A DNA stretch of 64,000 bases, taken from contig NC_092287.1 of assembly GCF_036320965.1 (NCBI RefSeq), positions 8,955,297-9,019,296 of the forward strand. Direction: 5' to 3'. Under the pieces are notes generated by a model that was not told where the DNA came from, did not search any database, and saw only the letters and a program-made list of their open reading frames with translations. The translations under genes were made by a program, and so were the position numbers. Positions 45,080-58,091 of the stretch are shown here, one piece after another. The DNA is from Panulirus ornatus (Eukaryota > Arthropoda > Malacostraca > Decapoda > Palinuridae). Position 1 is the stretch's first letter. Every line of letters begins with the position of its first letter.

Positions 45080-46889
45080 AGCCTTTTCCTGGGTCCAAGT
45101 CTACAGTCGATGGTGTAAAAGACACTGATATGAAATTGGCCTCTTGCTGACTGTGGTCGAGTCGTGAATATATTTTCCTTAATGCACCTTATCTTCCACT
45201 AACAACTCACCTTCCGGTTCGTAGCCGCAACAGTGAGAACGAATCTCTCTTATGCAAGCAATGTCATACACTTTGGTACAGGTCATGAGTGTACAATCCT
45301 TCGCTTGCAACAGCTTCCTGTCATCAGTGGCGTATTAAAGACTGTAGGACCCTGAGGCCAGAATATTCTTGCTCACCTTCCACTCACCTTCCTTGGGTTC
45401 TTTGAAGGATATAATGAGACTATGTCTAATGTACACAGTATTTATTTCTAAATGTAACTACACAAGCTTGGAACATTTCCAAATACCTGGTATGTTTAAC
45501 AATCATGAAATCATAAAGGAATGATAATCAAAGGAAAGTAGGATCATCTCATTTTCAGAGCCGCCCAGGATATTAGGCTCTTGGATAATCTACAGAAAAT
45601 CAAATTCTCTTACAGAGACGAGTACATCCTGACTTACTGATTTACCTGTTTATTTACCTAGAAATAAATACTGATATTTATCTAAAGTACAATCACCACA
45701 GTGTATTATGACAATATTTCTCCCAACAGTAGAATGGTGTGCTTTATATCAAACTAAAGTGAACTGAACAAAGTGGCCTTCACTTAGAGTGACAGTCGGA
45801 GTGGTCAAGGGGAATCACTGTCTGTGTTGTGGTTAATCCACTCATGCTTGTGTACTGACCAGCCTATCCTCACCTGTGTAGAGGATGACCCACTACTCTC
45901 TGTATACTGACCAGCCCACCTTAACCAGTGTATAGGGGAACAAACCCATGTTAGTGTACTAGCCAAGTTCCTCATCTCTGTGGCTTGGTCTGCCCACCCA
46001 CCATTCATCACAGCTTCTTAACTTACAGTGGTACTCCAGTGCCTTTCTGTGTCTGCCATTATGATATCCTACACACCAACCTTAGTTAAATTTTCATGGT
46101 CATACTGATTCTATTAAAACCTTCTTAAGCATATACATAGTTGACTTAAACATTAAAATATAGAACACTAGAATAATCAAGTATAACTACTGTACGCCTA
46201 ATTCTATAAGATTAGACTGCAAAATGTGCTGTAGTTGATTCACATATATTTTCTCAAGATTATAATCTGCAGTTGTTTATTATACTGACTGCTGAAAGTT
46301 GTAACTCGTGCCGGAATGTCCTAACAGTATGGAAATCCTGACTTCAAACAAAAGGACCAGGACACTGTAACACACGTGTGGACCGACATACGAGTGTTTT
46401 GTGCTGATTGATAATTGATTATAACTAAGTCCAGGATATGTGACCTACCACCAGAGTCCTATATTTCCAGGTGGTCAGTAGAGGAAAATGTTTGATACGC
46501 CAAGCATAAAAGCAGTGGTGTGTAAGCAGTGAATAGTGCTTGGTATATGAGAGTAATAGTGCCTTAAATATCGGAGAAGTGCGAATGTCTTAACAGGATA
46601 ATGCTCGAGTTAGCTGGGGTACTGGGAGGGGCCAATACACTACCATCCGAGCCCTCCCTCTCACCGGTGGCAGTCACATATTAAAATATAGTCAGAGTAG
46701 TACGCCTTCAATTTGCAGGGGGGTCATGGGAGGGGCCATTACTCTACTACCTAAGCCCTCCCTCTCGCTGGTGGCAGAGGTAAGAGCACTGGTACCTGAG
46801 CAACCCCACCAGTGATGGACAGCTGACGATGAGAGGAATATGACCTAAACACTTTTAATAGTGTGAGGATCCTATCAGCACTGGTGCTG
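45080..46889. other. Unassigned DNA with imperfect duplications
   Basis: No gene is supported. Positions 45850-45975 hold imperfect repeats around 'tgtatactgaccagccca'. Positions 46610-46675 and 46728-46795 are two copies of a ~65-bp segment with 'gggaggggcca' and 'gagccctccctctc', about 118 bp apart. Confidence 0.6.
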
Positions 46890-47205
46890 GCTGGTACAGT
46901 ATTGCCTGCCTTCTACGGTAAGAGCAGCGATGCCTAAGCAACACTACCAGTGTCTGGCTCTTAGCATCAATACAACTATGCCATAGCAGCTCCAGCAGTG
47001 CCTGGCTCTTAGTGGCGAGAGCAGCGGTGCCTGAGAAGCTCCAGCAGTGCCTGGCTCTTAGCGGTGAGAGCAGCGGTGCCTGAGCAGCTCCAGCAGTGCC
47101 TGGCTCTTAGTGGCGAGAGCAGCAGTGCCTGAGCAGCTCCAGCAGTGCCTGGCTCTTAGCGGCGAGAACAGCAGTGTCTGGGCAGTTCCAGCAGGAACAT
47201 AGCGA
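46890..47205 (+). repeat. 49-bp minisatellite
   Basis: About six units with a period of 49 bp (unit starts at 46990, 47039, 47088, 47137, with more divergent ones to the left). Each holds 'ctccagcagtgcctggctct' and 'gagagcagcggtgcctgag'. A minus-strand frame through it (47356-47058 region) has no domain. Confidence 0.93.
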
Positions 47206-48756
47206 TGTTGGCGGCCCAGGCGAGGATGAGGATGGTGTGCTCCTTTGTCGTGCAAAATTCGCCTGCCGCTAAACGGGGAGACGTCTTAAGACCATCACGT
47301 TCGCTGGAGGGGGTTTGCCTCTGTCGCTCAAGTTCTCTCTGCCAACAATGAAACATAACCTAAATTGAAAAATTCAATTTCAATTATCATATTTAGATAG
47401 TAATAAGCCTAATTTCATAGCTTTTACATGATATACATATCTTTAATATGAAAATGTAGTTACAATAATGATTACTATATTTCTAGATATATTGCCTACT
47501 TCATTGTCATCAAAACTTAGCCAAACCCTTATATAGTTACCCGCAAACAGAGACGTTGGATTTGGCTGCTAATAAACTCTGATGCAGGTATCTCATTCTC
47601 TATGCAGCCTTCACCATTAATACCATGTCCCACTCCTTTTCACAGACACTTATAACTTACATTAAGTCGTTAAGGTTAACGCTCTCCACCCACCCTCTAT
47701 TCCACAAATGTTACTGTGTCTGGACGGACAGATAATTTCTTCCTAAATATACATGTCATTGATATGTTCTTCTATTGTCATTTTGTCATTCCATATAGTT
47801 TTTGTACTGAAGTGAAAAGTCTGGTCTCTCTACAATGTTGATGTTAAAATCTTGATATAGTGGTTTAAATCCAAGCATCCTGTCTCTATATCGCATGAGT
47901 AATTGATGACCTCTGTATACAGCCAATGATTCATGTTAGCATCTAATGTCTACATATGATTAACTGATGTTAACCTGTTATCATCTGATACTCTTATTTC
48001 TACATAGTTTTCAACATCATACATTAAAGATCAGAGCTTTCTCAGTTATCAGAATTTGATGTTTACTTTCTCATTTTGGTTTAGTTAACATGTAAGACCT
48101 GAACTTTATATTATTTGTATTACCTTAAAGTAATGGTCTTCTTTTTATCACTGGCAGCTCTTGATGTGTAGCAGATGAATATGAAGTGTGCCTCCAAGCT
48201 TCCTGACCAACAAGCTGTCAAAAGAACAAAATATGAACAAAGTAGCAAGAAACGCTTTTCAGCAACAACATATATAAGAGTGATACAATGAAATAAAAAA
48301 GGAGAACCAACCACAAGAACAAAATTGAAACAGCTTGGGAGGGACTGATGTTAGTCTCGAGTACAATTACAGTTTTCATATTCATTAGAATAAAGTTAAC
48401 ATTAGCCACATTTCTGTGTGTTGCGGATGGTTAGTACTTAGTGCAAAGAAATTATTGGCAACATTTATTACAATCATGCATCTATTAGCTATATATTATA
48501 AATGACATGGACACTATTCATTTCTAAGTATTATTGTACTTTTTATAATGTATATATTAAAAAAATGATACAAAGACATGTTTTGTAATTCTTCTGTTTT
48601 CCAAGAGCTTCCCAACACATGGCAAAGTCAGTGCCACATTAATCTTTTGCTAAAAGTACTAGCATGAACTGTAAAGTACTACAGAGTAAACAGAAAAACT
48701 GATCTATAAATACTCATCTCCCAAAGGTGTTAGTAGAATGCCAGTATAAAGTGTTC
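47206..48756. other. Unassigned AT-rich DNA
   Basis: No gene or known element is recognised. Short minus frames at 48120-48409 are hydrophobic but have no supporting features. Confidence 0.5.
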
Positions 48757-49122
48757 CTCAAAATGAAATGTTTGAGGACAATATGTTGTGTGCTGGTTTC
48801 ATCGAGGAAGTAATAAAAAGAAATGTGCTTGAGAGAGCAGAAGAGGGTGTATTGAAATGGTATGGACATATGGAGACTGAGTGAGGAAAGGTTGACAAAG
48901 GGGATGTGTGTCAGATGTGGAGGGAACAAGAAGTGGGAGACCAAACTGGAGGTGAAAGGATGGAGTGAAAAAGATTTTCAGTGATCGGGGCCTGAACATA
49001 CAGGAGGGTGAAAGGCATGCATGGAACAGAGTGAATTGGAAACATGTGGTATACTGGGGTCGATGTGCTGTCAATGAACTGAGCCAGTGCATGTGAAACG
49101 TCTGGGGTAAACCATGGAAAGA
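48757..49122 (+). mobile_element. RTE LINE fragment, C-terminal domain and 3' UTR start
   Basis: It begins at 'aaatgaaatgtttgaggac' (EMRCLRT). It continues through 'gagagcagaagagggtgta' (RAEEGVL), the GRPNW-RW region and 'gtcaatgaactgagcca', and stops within the 3' UTR ('ggggtaaaccatgg'). Small deletions break the frame. Confidence 0.88.
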
Positions 49123-49620
49123 TCTTGCATTGTACTACAAAAGTATTGATTAATCATCAGTGCTTTATGAAGTGATGAGGTGAAAGATAATCATTACCAT
49201 TACTCCAGAACATGTTAACCAAATGGAATATTAACAAGTGAAATATGCAAACATACAAATTACCTCATCTCAGAGAAAAATGATATAGAGTCAGGACAGT
49301 ATCCTTCCACAACTCCCCAAAGGTTATATATTTTCTTGTGAGATATGTGGATGTATTCAATCTTGCTTGATGAGTTACTGTTCCTTCCTTAAAAATATCA
49401 ATGTCTTCCATCTGAATCTAGATGGGAGACTGAAAGATGACCTCTAGCCATTTCTGGACACTGGTCCACATCATAGTGATGAATTCTGCATCTATATCAA
49501 CTTTGTGTTTCACTCCTTCAGAACTACAAGTTTTCTCCGCCTTCAAGTGGTTCTCGGATGAATGCTGGCAGGACACCATCTTGTTACACTGACTCTTAAG
49601 TCTGACAGAACATGTAGTGG
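49123..49620. other. Unassigned DNA downstream of the zinc-finger remnant
   Basis: No feature is recognised. For the minus-strand zinc-finger gene this would be 3' flanking sequence. Confidence 0.4.
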
Positions 49621-49626
49621 GTTTGC

Positions 49627-50681
49627 TCAGTCTTGATTATGTTGGTCCCAGATGAAGGGCTCCTCTTCAGTGGGAATATTCGTGTAGTGCATTAGACAAT
49701 TCCTTTGGGAGAGGATCCTTCGATACTGTAAACATTCAAAAGCATTCTTTCCTTTATGATTCTCCACATGTCTCAGTAAATGGTACCTGCAGGAGAAAGT
49801 CTTTTGGCAATGAACATTCATATGGCTTCTTTCCTGTATGAATAGTCATATCCTGTGATAAGGTAAGTTTTCCTAAAGAAGGTCCTATGGCACTGCAAAC
49901 ATTCATATGGTTTCTTCCCTGTATGAGCAGTCATGTGCTGCACTAAAAGACTTCTCCGAGAGAAGGATTATACGAAACATGAACATTCATATAACCTCTC
50001 TCCTGTGTGAAAAGTCATGTGATCCACTAACTTACTTTTCTGGGAGTTCTTATGACAACGAGAACATTCATGTGTCTTCTTTCTCGGTTGATTGGACATG
50101 TGCCTCATAAAAGCTCTTCTATGGCAGAAGGTCTTTTGGCACTGTGAACATTTGTATGTTCTCTCTCTTATGTGAATATTCAAGTGTTCCACTAAAGTAC
50201 TCCTCTGGTAGAATATCTTTTGGCAATGGGAGCATTCATATCCCTTCTTTTCTGTATGAATAGTCATGTGCTGCACTACATCACTCCTCCAAGAGAAGGT
50301 CTTTTGGTAATGTGAACATTCATATGGTTCTTCTCCTGTATGAATATTCATGTGCCTCACTAAAACATTCTTCCAGAAGAAGGTCTTTTGACAATGTGAA
50401 CATTCATATGGTTCTTCTCCTGTATAAATATTCATGTGCCTCACTAAAAAATTCTTCCAGAAGGTCTTTTGGCAATGTGAACATTCATATGGTTCTTCTC
50501 CTGTATGAATATTCGTGTGCCTCACTAAAACATTCTTCCAGAAGAAGGTCTTCTGGCAATGTGAACGTTTAAACTGCTTCTTTCTTCGGTGAACTTCCAT
50601 ATGATGTACAAGTTCATGATGTTTCAGAAAGCATTCATTGCACTTACAACACTTGTTAAAGCTACTTACATGTGTGAGCAT
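49627..50681 (-). pseudogene. C2H2 zinc-finger gene, decayed (about eleven fingers or remnants)
   Basis: The main frame 50681-49968 (237 codons) has eight tandem finger positions joined by HTGEEPYEC-type linkers. Fingers 1, 4 and 6 keep the full C-x2-C-x12-H-x3-H pattern (finger 1 as CCKC...HMEVH). Finger 2 has lost its first Cys (RSHC), finger 5 its second (CSHY), finger 3 its last His (NIY) and one residue, finger 7 its last His (SNQ), and finger 8 is one residue short. Finger 9 is hit by an in-frame TAA at 49968-49970. Reading through, finger 9-10 remnants (RRSLLVQHMTAHTGKKPYEC, then HRTFFRKTYL) continue. After two small indels, 49821-49627 holds CQKTFSCRYHLLRH and a last degenerate finger. 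Family role: sequence-specific DNA binding in the nucleus. Given so many lost ligands a pseudogene is likely, though a truncated protein is possible. Confidence 0.8.
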
Positions 50682-50689
50682 GACTTTCC

Positions 50690-52009
50690 ATGGTAGAATC
50701 TAAAAAATGATTTGTCATATGGTGAACATGCTGTTTGTTTACCCTCCATTGTGCACTCTTGTTCACAAATACTTCCCATAACACCCTCAGGCATTTAGAG
50801 ACTGAAATGGAGAAGCAGAGTGAATGATTCCCACTGAGGTATGGGAAGTGCATGACGAAATCTGTTCTTGGTGCATTACTCTTGACACGGGTGAAACTGC
50901 AGCAAGTTGAACAGCTCAGCAGTATCTGAGTGTGATATACTGTAACAGTTTTTGGTCTGATGTTGGTCTCCTTAAGATTTGCCACATAAGGTTCGGCATT
51001 GTACTTCCTTCCATCTCCCTTGTCACCCACACCACGAAACACTACAACCACAGTTCCAATAAAGTATGATGGCCAAGGCATTTCCCATGGGATACAACCA
51101 CACATCAATTATTTCTGCCCAACATCTCTTACTTGTGAATATATAGTGATCTGCCTGCACATCTCAATGCACTGCATATTTACACCAAGTCTTTTCTACT
51201 TATCATCTCTTACTCACTGTTGATGATAATCAACATGTCCTTTAGGCTTATTTCCAAAAGGATTTTTTTTTTCACAACCCAACAATCATCCTGATGAGGT
51301 AATAATGTATATTTACATTTCAGGCTCTATTCTTGTTATACCATTTGAGGCATTGTACTTTTATAATAACATTTATGATGAAATGATGATGTACATCTTA
51401 CATACTTTTTAAACTTAACTTACCACACTATGGAAAGTCGAGTTCTGGGAAAGCATATTAATTTTGAAATGCACAGAACCATAATTTCAAAGAAATATCT
51501 AATCTGTATGTGCTTGGCATTAATCATGCCATTAATTATGGCTAATAACAACCATTCTAATCTACATAATTGATACTTTGACTGTCCTATACATTAAGAA
51601 CAAACTATATCACAAAGAAACATGTCTAAAGGTAATTCAACTCAAACATGAATAAAAAACAAATCAGTTTTCTAAATATTACCATGACTCTTTCATATCA
51701 ATAAAAGAATTTCTGTTCTTAGATCGTTTTCATTTCATTCAAGTAGATATCTCTCCCTTTAAAACTAAAGCCACTTCACTGCATTTATGAATGCTACTCC
51801 TGCAGTTACTGTTGTCATTGAGTAACTTAATAATAATTGTCCATGATCTTCCAATGCTTTTACTGTTGATGCTGTGTTTGTTTCAGTGTGGTTCATCTTC
51901 AACTGCTTTCATTGTTGATGTTGTGTTTGTTTCAATGTAGTTCATTCTATTACTTGCATGTTGTTGTTCTTAGGCTCTTCCAGTAATCATAATTTCTCTA
52001 TCTTCATGG
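50690..52009. other. Unassigned DNA; includes a 148-codon minus frame
   Basis: Minus frame 51108-50662 overlaps the start of the zinc-finger frame by 20 bases in another phase and has no known domain; it could be a 5' exon of that gene or chance. The minus strand has a donor-like 'catgtaagtag' at ~50670. Positions 51855-51950 hold a two-copy ~49-bp repeat ('tgctgtgtttgtttcagtgt'). Confidence 0.4.
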
Positions 52010-52135
52010 TAGTCTGTGGATAAGGAGACATGGTTTTGGTGCATCACAAGTGATAGCTAGAAAATGGATGTGAGTGAAAAAAGACCTTTTCATTGTCTGT
52101 TCCTGGCAATGCCTTGCTAAAGTGGGATATGGAAA
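52010..52135 (+). mobile_element. RTE 3' UTR fragment
   Basis: 'ttttggtgcatcacaagtga' followed by 'tagctagaaaatggatgtga' and 'cattgtctgttcctggc' parallels the 3' UTR end of the plus copy at 7365-7480. Only the UTR is present. Confidence 0.75.
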
Positions 52136-55100
52136 ACAAGTACGAAACAAAGAAAATGACTTGTTATTATCACTATTATCATTTTCATTAGTACCATCAT
52201 TAAGACTACCACTACTCATTACTCATTATTATTGCATGTATGGTCTTTTATTATAGTACTTGCTATTTTACACGCAAGATTTATGCTAATATTCCTATTT
52301 CTCACGAGTTAATTGCCCTTGTTGCGTGTCTGTAAATGGTGTCTACTAACACGGCGTTGTTAGCTGAATTCCACCAAAATACATAAAATAAATCACATAT
52401 CAAAAAATCTCAAAACACAAAAGCTATGGTTTCTATCTAAATCTGCCAAAAAAAAAAATTTGTGTGAAATGACCAGGTAATTAAAATTCTAACACACTTT
52501 AACCAATATTACCATTAATTGTCGGCTGATCATGCCTATATTTTTTTTTCTACTGGGGTCAAATTCACTTGTTTCTTTACTTTCAGAAAAGCTTATCTTC
52601 ATTATATTACAATAACATCAGATATTTGAAATTCCTAATTGCTTATGTCATCTCCCTCAACTAAACGAACATTCACTTTCTAATCAGCATATTATACAAT
52701 CTTCCAATCAATGAAACATGACAACCAGATTATAATGATATAATGTGTATAACAAGTCCTACAACACAACCCTAAGGGTAATTTGCATTAATAGTAGTAA
52801 TAGCTGATAAAGAAGTCCCCAAGTCGTACTCGCTGTATTCTATTAGATCAAGAGTATTGAATACAAGAATAAACTACTGGCGAGAAAGATAACTTTATTA
52901 GTATGTTGATTAAATATGGTAGGCTTCATAGCATTAAATAATGCTCTAACACAGGTGAGAATACTATTGAAGAACTCAAATATAGAATTCCCTGGAAATG
53001 ACATCCACAGCAGACTTTCCTGATCTATAAGCAAACTGAAAATTATTAACTCTATACTCTACTTCAATCTCTATACATTTCTATAGTAATCATTTTGGAC
53101 AAATGAAAGATACAGCTATCACTTTACAATCTGTAATCTTTCAAGACTTCAGAAGGGTCCTTCTGAAGCAGAGATACAAATGTGGCTGTTTTCTATAACA
53201 ATCACATAAGATCATTTATATAGTCATAACAAACTGTACACCAAATGCTTGTGTTACAAAGAGACTTAAGTAACAGAAGTGATATACATCATCAGGAACT
53301 GCTGATTTACTGGATATGAGATTTCATTAAATGTTTCTCTAAGGTTAAATGCACACATTACAAGCATCTATGATGAGCTCCACTCAAGTTATCCTGTACA
53401 TTAATAATTTGTCTTGCTGCATCACCACTGTCCAAGCCTGATCAAAATGTGTTGAGATTCTCATCAAATTAATCCTATTCAGGGAGAGCAACACAATATT
53501 TTGCCTTCTGACCTGTGACTGCACTATGTCTTCTCCAGGTTTTTTGTGCATTCTTGCTTAACAAGCTTCGTTTAGTTTTACTTTTGTGGTTCTTTTGCAT
53601 ACTCCTACTTCTTTATCGTTTGTTCTACAATACTTTCAGTATCAGTTTGCTGTAAAAAGCTAATACATTTTCTTCTGAACCAGTTTCTTATTTACTGCCA
53701 CTATTATCAAGGGTTTATTGTTTGATAAAATTGTGATAGTTTTCTGTCGGATTACATTACTTTCACATTTTTCATGTTTTCAGAGACAGTCAGTCAAAAG
53801 GCTCATCTTGAGAGGCACAAGAAATTTCAAACACACCTTAGTCTATCCATTCACAGCAGGCTTTTAAAACTTTTCAACTTCGGTTTATAACAACACCTTT
53901 CATGATAGGTTTTTCACTAAAGCATCTTGACATATATGATGATTGTAAACATAGTTACGATCTGATAATCTAAATGATTTTTTTCTGATAACACCTGAAT
54001 ACATTCTACCTATTGGAAAAATACAAATCTCATTTTCTATCACCTCTTGTATTACATGTCACATGTCAATGAAAACTTTGTACCTTACATCATCTTGATA
54101 AATGGTACGAAGTACAGAAAAAGTAATGATCAGCTTTCTTTCTCATATATTAGCAATGAGATCCTTAATATACTGCTGAGAAGTGGGGCCCTGGACCAGA
54201 CGGGTCTATCTCTAATACCATATAGACTACTAGGTGAGGATTTTATGGATTGAAGTAATATGTACTACAAGTGTATAACCTACTTTTATGTTAATCATCC
54301 AATCTCCTTAACATAACCAACCCTTACCATCTTCTTGAATATTTTCAATACACTGCTCCTATTCACAAAACACAACTGTTCCTGATTTATTTCCTGTAGT
54401 TTGTAAAGTGGTAAATACTTCACTGGCATTTATGTGCACAGTCAACAAGGAACTAATAAAAATACTGAGCTAGAATTAGATGATTGCTCATAATATATAT
54501 CATTATATATGACATTCACTAACAATACACAAAATAATAAGCTTGTCATCCACTCATACTATACACAATGATTATACATCCCACTCCACTATACGGATCC
54601 TACTCCACTGTACACAATGTTAATGCATCCCACTCCACTGTACACAATATCTATACATCACATTCTACTTGAATCTTACCTCTCACCTGACCACATAGTA
54701 GAGATGTGCCCCATAGGTTTCATCTGAGGAATTCACATCATAATTCCCCTGCTGGATCTTGATACACCCACTTTAAACTCTGCGACCACCATAATGACAG
54801 TTGTAGAAGACAGTGCCACTTGGTCCTTGGGTAGGGGTCTGTTATTGTCGGTTAATTACACTAGCTGCCGCCAGGTGGTGAGCATTCCTGCTGTTGCATA
54901 TGGTAATGATTCACCATTTTCTGTTATACATGTGGTCTACAAAAACCAATAAAGGTGTATAGAGAAGTTTTAGAACTCTCCTTCTTAACACTTTACCAGC
55001 TGAGGAAGGTGTTGATTTTTAATGGGTGGATGTAGTTTGACAATGAAGACCTTTCTGATCCTGGAAAGCTGATTGGCCTGACAGACCAATCAACGAACCT

Positions 55101-55144
55101 ATACTGTGCCCAACCGTTGTCCATGTAGCTTATATATATACATA
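52136..55144. other. Unassigned AT-rich DNA (3 kb)
   Basis: No gene, LINE or long satellite is recognised. Positions 54545-54665 hold a loose repetition of 'catcccactccactgtacac'. Frame 54047-54253 (68 codons) has no domain. An (AT/CATA)n stretch lies at 55131-55148, next to the twin-primed LINE. Confidence 0.5.
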
Positions 55145-58040
55145 TATATGATCAGACAACCCTCCAGTTGCCCCTCTCAGCACATTAACATCCAAAAGTC
55201 TCTCTTTCACGTGCCTATCAATCAATACGTAATCCAATAACGCTCTCTGGCCATCTCTCTTACTTACATATGTATACTTATCAAGCCAGGTATTCCCAAT
55301 CACCAGTCCTTTTTCATCACACAAATCTACAAGCCCTTCACCATTTCCATTTACAACACTGAAAACCCCATGTACACCAATGTCTGATCATTATCTTGTG
55401 GAGGTGAAGATGAAGATATGTAAAGGTTTTAGAAAAGAGGAGAGAATGTTGGGGTGAAGAGAGTGGTGAGAGTAAGTGAGCTGGAAAGGAGACTTGTGTG
55501 AGGAAGTACCAGGAGAGATTGAGTGCAGAATGAAAAATGGTGAGAGCAAATGACATAAGGGAAGTGGGGGAGGAACGAAATGTATTTAGGGAAGCAGTGC
55601 TGGCTTGCGCAAAAGATGCCTGTGGCATGAGAAAAGTGGTAGGTGGGCAGACTAGACAAGGTAGCGAGTGATGTAATGAAGAAGTATGATTGTTAGTGAA
55701 AGAGAAGAGAGAGGCGTTTGGACGATTTTTGCAGGGAAATAGGGCAAATGACTGGGAGATGTGTAAAAGAAAGAGGTAAGAGGTCAAGAGAAAGGTGCAA
55801 GAGGGGAAAAAGAGGGCAAAGGAGAGTTGGGGTAAGAGAGCATCATTAAATTTTAGGGAGAATAAAAAGACGTTTTGGAAGGAGGTAAATAAAGTGCATA
55901 AGACAAGAGAACAAATGGGAACATCAGTGAAGGGGGCTACTGGAGAGGTAATGACAAGTAGTGGTGAAGTGAGAGGGAGATGGAGTGAGTATTTTGAAGG
56001 TTTGTTGAACGTGTTTGATGATAGAGTGGCAGATATAGGGTGTTTTGGTTGAGGTGGTGTGTGAAGTGAGAGGGTCAGGGAGAATGATTTGGTAAAGAGA
56101 AAAGAGTTAGTGAAAGCTTTGCGGATGATGAAAGCCGGCAAGGCGGTGGGTTTGAATGGTATTGCTGTGGAATTTTTTAAAAAAGGGTGATGACTGTGTT
56201 GTTGACTGGTTGGTGAGGATATTTAATGTATGTTTGGTTCATGGTGAAGTGCCTGAGGACTGGCGGAATGCGTGCATAGTACTACTGTACAAATGCAAAG
56301 GGGATAAAGGTGTGTGTTCAAAATACAGAGGTATAAGTTTGAGTACTCCTGGGAAATGACATGGGAGGATATAACTGAGAGGATGAAGGCATGTACAGAG
56401 CATCGGATTGGGGAAGAGCAGTGTGGTTTCAGAAGTGGTAGAGGATGCATGGATCAGGTGTTTGCTTTGAAGAATGTATGTGAGAAATACTTAGAAAAAC
56501 AAACGGATTTGTATGTAGTCTGGGTCTGGAGAAAGCATATGACAGAGTTGATGGAGATGCTCTGTGGAAGGTATTAAGAGTATATGGTGTGGGAGGTAAG
56601 TTGCTAGTAGCAGTGAGAAGTTCTTATCAAGGATATAAGGCATGTGTGCGAGTAGGAAGAGAGGAAAATGATTGGTTCCCAGTGAATGTCGGTTTGCGGT
56701 AGGAGTGTGTGATGTCTCCAAGGTTGTTTAATTTGTTTATGGATGGTATTGTTAGGGAGGTGAATGCAAGAGTTTTGGAGAGAGGGGCAAGTATGCAGTC
56801 TGTTGTGGATGAGAGGGCTTAGGAAGTGTCAGTTGTTGTTCGCTGATTATACAGCGCTGGTGGCTGATTCGGGTGAGAAACTGCAGAAGTTGGTGACTGA
56901 GTTTGGTAAAGTGAGTGAAAGAAGAAAGCTGACAGTAAATGTGAATAAAAGCAAGGTTCAGTAGGGTTGAGGGACAAGTAAATTGGGAGGTAAGTTTGAA
57001 TGGAGAAAAACTGGAGAAAGTGAAGTGGTTTAGATATCTGGGAGTGGATTTGGCAGCGGATGGAACCATGGGAGCGGAAGTGAGTCACACAGTAAGGGAG
57101 GGGGCAAAGGTTCTGGAGGCGTTGAAGAATGTGTGAAAGGCGAGAACGTTATCTCGGAGAGCAAAAATGGGTATTTCTGAAGGAACAGTGCTTCCAACAA
57201 TGTTATATGGTTGTGAGGCATGGGCTATAGCATAGACAGGGTTGTGCGGAGGAGAGTGGATGTGTTGGAAATGAGATGTTTGAGGACAATATGTGGTGAG
57301 GTGGTTTGATCGAGTAAGTAATGGAAGGGTAAGAGATGTGTGGTAATAAAAAGAGTGTTGTTGAGAGAAGAAGAGGGTGTGTTGAAATGGTTTGGTCACA
57401 TGGAGAGAATAAGAGAGGAAAGATTGACAAAGAGGATATATATGTCAGAGGTGGAGGGAACGAGAAGTGGGAGACCAAATTGGAGGTGGAAGGAAGGAAT
57501 GAAAAAGATTTTGAGCGTTCGAAGCCTGAACATATAGGAGGGTGAAAGGCGTGCAAGGAATAGAGTGAATTGGAACGATGTGGTATACTGGGCTCGACGT
57601 GCTGTCAGTGGATTGAACCAGGGCATGTGAAGCGTCTGGGGTAACCCATGGAAAGTTTTGTGGGGCCTAGATTAGGAAAGGGAGCTGTGGTTTCGTTGCA
57701 TTACATATGACAGCTAGAGACTGAGTGTGAACGAATGTGGCCTTTGTTGTCTTTTCCTAGCGCTACTTCGCGCGCAGGAGAGGGAATGGGGGGTGCCATT
57801 TCATGTGTGGCGGGGTGGCGGAGAGAATGGATGAAAGCAACATGTATGAATATGTACATGTGTATATATGTATATGTGTATGTATGTATATGTGTGTATA
57901 CGTTGAAATGTATAGGTATGTAAATGTGCGTGTGTGGGCGTTTATGTATATACATGTGTATGTGGGTGGGTTGGGCCATTCTTTCGTCTGTTTCCTTGCG
58001 CTACCTCGCTAACGCGGGAGACAGCGACAAAGTCTAATGA
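55145..58040 (+). mobile_element. RTE-like LINE copy with inverted 5' segment (twin-priming structure)
   Basis: Positions 55145-55381 are endonuclease sequence on the minus strand (LVIGNTWLDK, YTYVSKRDGQRALLDYVLID, LLDVNVLRGATGGLSDH). At 55382 the sequence turns to the plus strand and continues from the same point (SDHYLVEVKMKICKGF). The linker follows (55400-56090, WSEYFEGLLNVFDDRVADI), then RT (56100-57000: EFFKKG, CSKYRGISL, EEQCGFRSGRGCMDQVFAL, QLLFADYTALVADS) and the C-terminal domain (57060-57545). FADD has become FADY, so the second catalytic Asp is lost. The 3' UTR runs to 'gacagcgacaaagtctaat' (~58036), followed by (TA)n. Stops and small indels are scattered. Confidence 0.9.
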
Positions 58041-58046
58041 ATAAAC

Positions 58047-58050
<4 letters not shown>

Positions 58051-58084
<34 letters not shown>
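58051..58084. repeat. (TA)n microsatellite at a LINE 3' end
   Basis: A TA run directly after the RTE tail 'taatgaataaacat'. Confidence 0.95.

Positions 58085-58091
<7 letters not shown>

Noticed and set aside
50662..51108. 148-codon minus frame as the N-terminus of the zinc-finger protein
   Set aside because: It is in a different phase, has no recognisable BTB, KRAB or ZAD domain, and no convincing splice pair joins the two. It is kept only as a possibility.
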